From the NCBI GenBank assembly GCA_003833135.1, contig QZLH01000076.1, positions 8,938-72,937 of the forward strand: a DNA stretch of 64,000 bases. The letters run 5' to 3'. How positions within the stretch are numbered: position 1 is the first letter of the stretch; every line of letters begins with the position of its first letter. The notes beneath the pieces are model-generated. The model had not been told where the DNA came from. It did not search any database and saw only the letters and a list, made by a program, of their open reading frames with translations. The position numbers and the translations under genes are program-made. This DNA comes from Oehlia diaphana (lineage: Eukaryota > Glomeromycota > Glomeromycetes > Glomerales > Glomeraceae). Shown here piece after piece: positions 61,032 through 64,000 of the stretch.

Positions 61032-63070
61032 ATGACTGAAAAATCTGGATATACCGCTATTCCGCTTGAGGAGCCTAGTGGTAAGTGACGTTAAAAGAGC
61101 AAGTGAAATAAGTTTAAACATTCGTAATTTATTTATTTTTTTAAAAAAATTATTATATCAAATATTGTTACCAAAAAGAACGAGAATTACCTCCTTATAG
61201 TGAGAAACCCCATTACACACCTGCTTTTAATACACATGAATGTTGTTATCAACACCATCAGCAAAGAAGGAAGGCTTGGAGGAAAGCTTTAATTGCTGTA
61301 TTAATTTTATTTTTGGGAGGAAGGTTTTTGTTTGCTGGACTTTCTTATTTTATGATGAATAATGTATGTATATTATTTCATTTCATCAAATATATTAACT
61401 ATGATGCATATTGCTTATATACAAATCTTCTAAAATAAATTGCCCGTACATATTATTTTTAGAATTTCGATGATCAATACATTTTGATACAATTTCCTGG
61501 CTTGGGACCTCATCATGAACCAGAAATTGGATCACCTGAAGTGCCATATAATGCTCCACCAGTTCCTAGTCCTCCAGAATCTCCTGTTTGTGAACCTACA
61601 ATAAAATGGAATGGGCCGAGTGAATTGTTATTGGATCCTCGTGATGTTACTGGTTTGGTCTTTAGTGTTAAAGGAATTTCAGTGGTAAATTATATTGAAT
61701 TTTTTTATTCACTATAAATGTAATGATTAATAAGCTCTATTTATTTATTGAAATTTTTTTTTTTTTTTTTTTTAGCATGGAAGCGTTATCATCCGTCAGG
61801 ATACTCATTCTAAAGATCAAACTTTTATCAATATTACAAATATAATCAAACTTTCTGAGGATTCTCTCCAAAAAGAAGTTGATATTAAAATTGATATTAT
61901 CGATGATGACTATACTATTGTTGTTGAGGTACTTTAAAATTAAGAATATTTGAAGAAATACGTATATGTATGATTAATTTTTTCATAATTTTCATTATAT
62001 AATATAGGCACCATCATTTGACGGTCCTCGTCCCACACAAAAATGTGTTAAAGTTGATACTATCATAACCATTCCAAATAATACACATTTCTTTAGATCT
62101 CTTTTAGTAGATGTACCAAACAGCTGGATTTTGGCTGAAAATTTAGGTGGAGTTGATTTCGCTTACGTTAATTTTAAGACCAAAAATGGACACATTCGCG
62201 CTAAAGTAAGTAATTATATATATATATATATATTCATTTTGTTCGTGTTATAATAACTCGGTTGTTATCTGTTTTAGGATATCAGTGCTAGTATTACGGA
62301 AATAACTACTGTTAATGGACATATTCAAGGTGGATATGTTGTTTCCGAAAGTTTGGACGTAAGTGAATTCAGTAAATTTTTGATTTATCTATTTAATGTC
62401 ATTTTTACTGACTTTTATCATTTAGGTTCGTACTGTAAATGGTGCCATTGAAATCAATGCCCTTGTCAACCCTTGGGCTGATAATGTATCGGTTACTGCC
62501 AAATCTATTAATGGCCATTTGGACATTTCAGTCGTATGTATTTAATTAATTTTTTTGAACATAGCTTTATATTATTTTATTAATGTATATATGCTTATAT
62601 ATAAACAATATAATTAGAATGAATTGAAAGAAAAACAAATTCTCAATCTCAAAGCTGGATCTGTTAACGGTGGTGTCGTTGCAACTGTGGTATGTATTAT
62701 ATGCTAAATATTATTTATTTTATGAAAAATATTTCTAATTCAGCTTTTTTTATGTTAGCCTGATACATACCATGGAGATTTCTCCGTTTCCACATTGATT
62801 GGATATTCCTACATTGAAGGTCAAGACATTACTTATATAAAGAAAACACGAAATGTCAAAGTTGGTTATAAAAATAAGAAAGATGACGATGACGACGATG
62901 ATTTATATAAAAAGAAAATGAGAAAGATGCGCAAGAGAACGATGAAGAAAACCAAAAAATGTCGTCATGGTCATAAAGGCCGTAAAGGACATGGTGATGA
63001 TGAAAAGTCCTCACAAATTAATATTGAAGCAGTAACTGGAGCCGTTGAATTGTACTTTTTAGAATCTTAA
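61032..63070 (+). CDS. single-pass membrane protein with adhesin-like beta-repeat ectodomain
   Basis: About eight exons, roughly 410 residues. It starts MTEKSGYTAIPLEEPS with a cytosolic Pro/His-rich region, then one membrane helix (ALIAVLILFLGGRFLFAGLS). The exterior part starts with a Pro-rich stalk (YNAPPVPSPPESPVCEP) and a region with WNGPSELLLDP. Then come repeated beta-strand turns built around a VNGxI pattern: KTKNGHIRAK, TTVNGHIQGG, RTVNGAIEIN, KSINGHLDIS, GSVNGGVVAT. This regular strand-turn spacing is what is seen in DUF4097-type putative adhesins. Before the last strand there is an insert of seven Asp followed by a Lys/Arg/His-rich run (about 62,880-62,990). No enzymatic residues are apparent. 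Confidence 0.72.
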
Positions 63071-63378
63071 GGATATAATGAATTGAATTATGCAGGAATT
63101 TTCTTCTTTCATAAAAGAATATTGTAACATATTTTGATATTTTTTTTTGATGTTTAGTTTTATATATTTTTTCTTTCGGTGTAATACTTTTTTTTTTATT
63201 ACATTTATTATTTATTCACGTAAATTTTTGGTTTCTCACTGTTCATTGTTATTGATTTTTATGCAAAAAAAATAAGGCCGGGAAAAACAAATTTCAATTT
63301 TAATAAAGTTAATAGTATTAATTTAAACCAATTTTTTAAAATGTATTTGTTGAATAAAATTCAAATTAAATAAATTTG
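63071..63378. other. convergent 3' intergenic region
   Basis: 308 bp of AT-rich DNA between the ends of the adhesin-like gene (plus) and the C9orf85-like gene (minus). It presumably holds both polyadenylation regions. No gene. Confidence 0.6.
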
Positions 63379-64000
63379 TTAATTTTTATCACTTTCATCA
63401 CTTTCATCTGAAAAATCATCTAATTCATCCAAATCTTGAACGAGACTTAAGGGAGGTGCTTTACCACGTTCCAATTGGCGAAGATATGTTCTTCTCTTAC
63501 GTTCCGGTAATGACTCTAACACCTTTTCCCGTTCTTGCTGTTCTTTCAATAACTCCTTATCACTTTTAATATTACTATACAAAGAAATAACAAGATTAAC
63601 ACTATAACAACTTTATTCTTATAATTAATTACCTAACTGACCTTGATACTATCTCTGCAGATTCTTGACATTTTGCGCATACTTTTTTATCTGTGGCACA
63701 CTTGCTACATAAAATATGATAAGCTTCTTTCACAGCCTTTTCGTTACAATTTACACTAATATATAAAAATTCTATTAAATTAAATATTTCATCAACAAAG
63801 TTTTATTTTTTGGAAATTTACCAACGTTTCAAGGTCGTCAAAGGTTTATACTTTTTATATTTCTTACGCCATTCAATAATTTCTTTGCATTTATGACAAC
63901 TAAAAAAAAAAGAAAAATACATATATATCTATTAAAAATTTAAAAAGGATTTTTTTTTTTTCTTTCTTACAGTCCATTTATAGGTAAAGAATTAATATAT
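63379..64000 (-). CDS. C9orf85-like (DUF2039) zinc-binding protein, 3' part only
   Basis: The window contains the last four or so exons; the 5' end lies beyond base 64000. The partial protein reads INSLPINGL, CHKCKEIIEWRKKYKKYKPL, CVNCNEKAVKEAYHILCSKC and KKVCAKCQESAEIV, then a charged tail ending DFSDESDESDKN. Four C-x2-C pairs with WR.KY.KYKPL match the C9orf85/DUF2039 family, probably binding two zinc ions. Junction phases agree between exons. Function of the family is not established. Confidence 0.8.

Overview
This looks like a fungal nuclear contig, very AT-rich, with short spliceosomal introns (GTAAGT...AG) in most genes and long A/T homopolymers. The repeat types, the gene complement and the resemblance of several proteins to arbuscular mycorrhizal fungal families point to Glomeromycotina, most likely Rhizophagus or a close relative. 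That assignment is from recognition, not from a search. Two runs of N (11240-12063 and 39605-39969) are assembly gaps. No rRNA, tRNA, CRISPR array or bacterial operon was seen.

The window has two compartments. Bases 1 to about 16,600 are repeat-rich. They hold one intact-looking ten-exon accessory gene (658-2979, minus), a decayed retroelement gag-like fragment, and a decayed DDE transposase gene (minus, about 9,640 to 6,109) that was later hit by two non-autonomous elements. Further miniature inverted-repeat elements lie at 10,534-10,785 and 15,829-16,097, with a long inverted-repeat structure at 12,570-14,007. One of the nested elements (6188-7259) has an 8-bp target duplication and an internal ladder of hairpin-forming repeats of about 80 bp.

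From 16,700 to the end the window is gene-dense and housekeeping in character. In order: a histidine phosphatase; a Mtr10/transportin-3 type importin; a Swf1-type DHHC palmitoyltransferase; a UBC4/5-like ubiquitin-conjugating enzyme; a Sec7-PH Arf exchange factor; an ITFG1/LINKIN-like FG-GAP membrane protein; an RraA-like aldolase divergent from a probable Gemin8 homologue; a two-finger GATA factor; a ZDHHC16-type palmitoyltransferase; a divergent pair of HemK-family methyltransferases (Mtq1-like and Mtq2-like); an SR splicing factor; a GMC oxidoreductase fused to an alpha/beta hydrolase; a GPI-type polysaccharide deacetylase; a membrane-anchored adhesin-like protein; and the 3' part of a C9orf85-like zinc-binding protein.

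Functional themes recur. Nuclear transport and splicing are represented by the Mtr10-like importin (its relatives carry SR proteins), the SR protein and the Gemin8-like SMN-complex subunit. Translation termination is represented by the two release-factor methyltransferases. Membrane trafficking and lipidation are represented by two DHHC enzymes of different subfamilies and the Arf exchange factor. The most distinctive observations are the nested transposon stratigraphy, the Gemin8-like gene, the Mtq1/Mtq2 head-to-head pair, the oxidoreductase-hydrolase fusion with a Cys nucleophile elbow, and the two GATA fingers split by introns at the same codon position.
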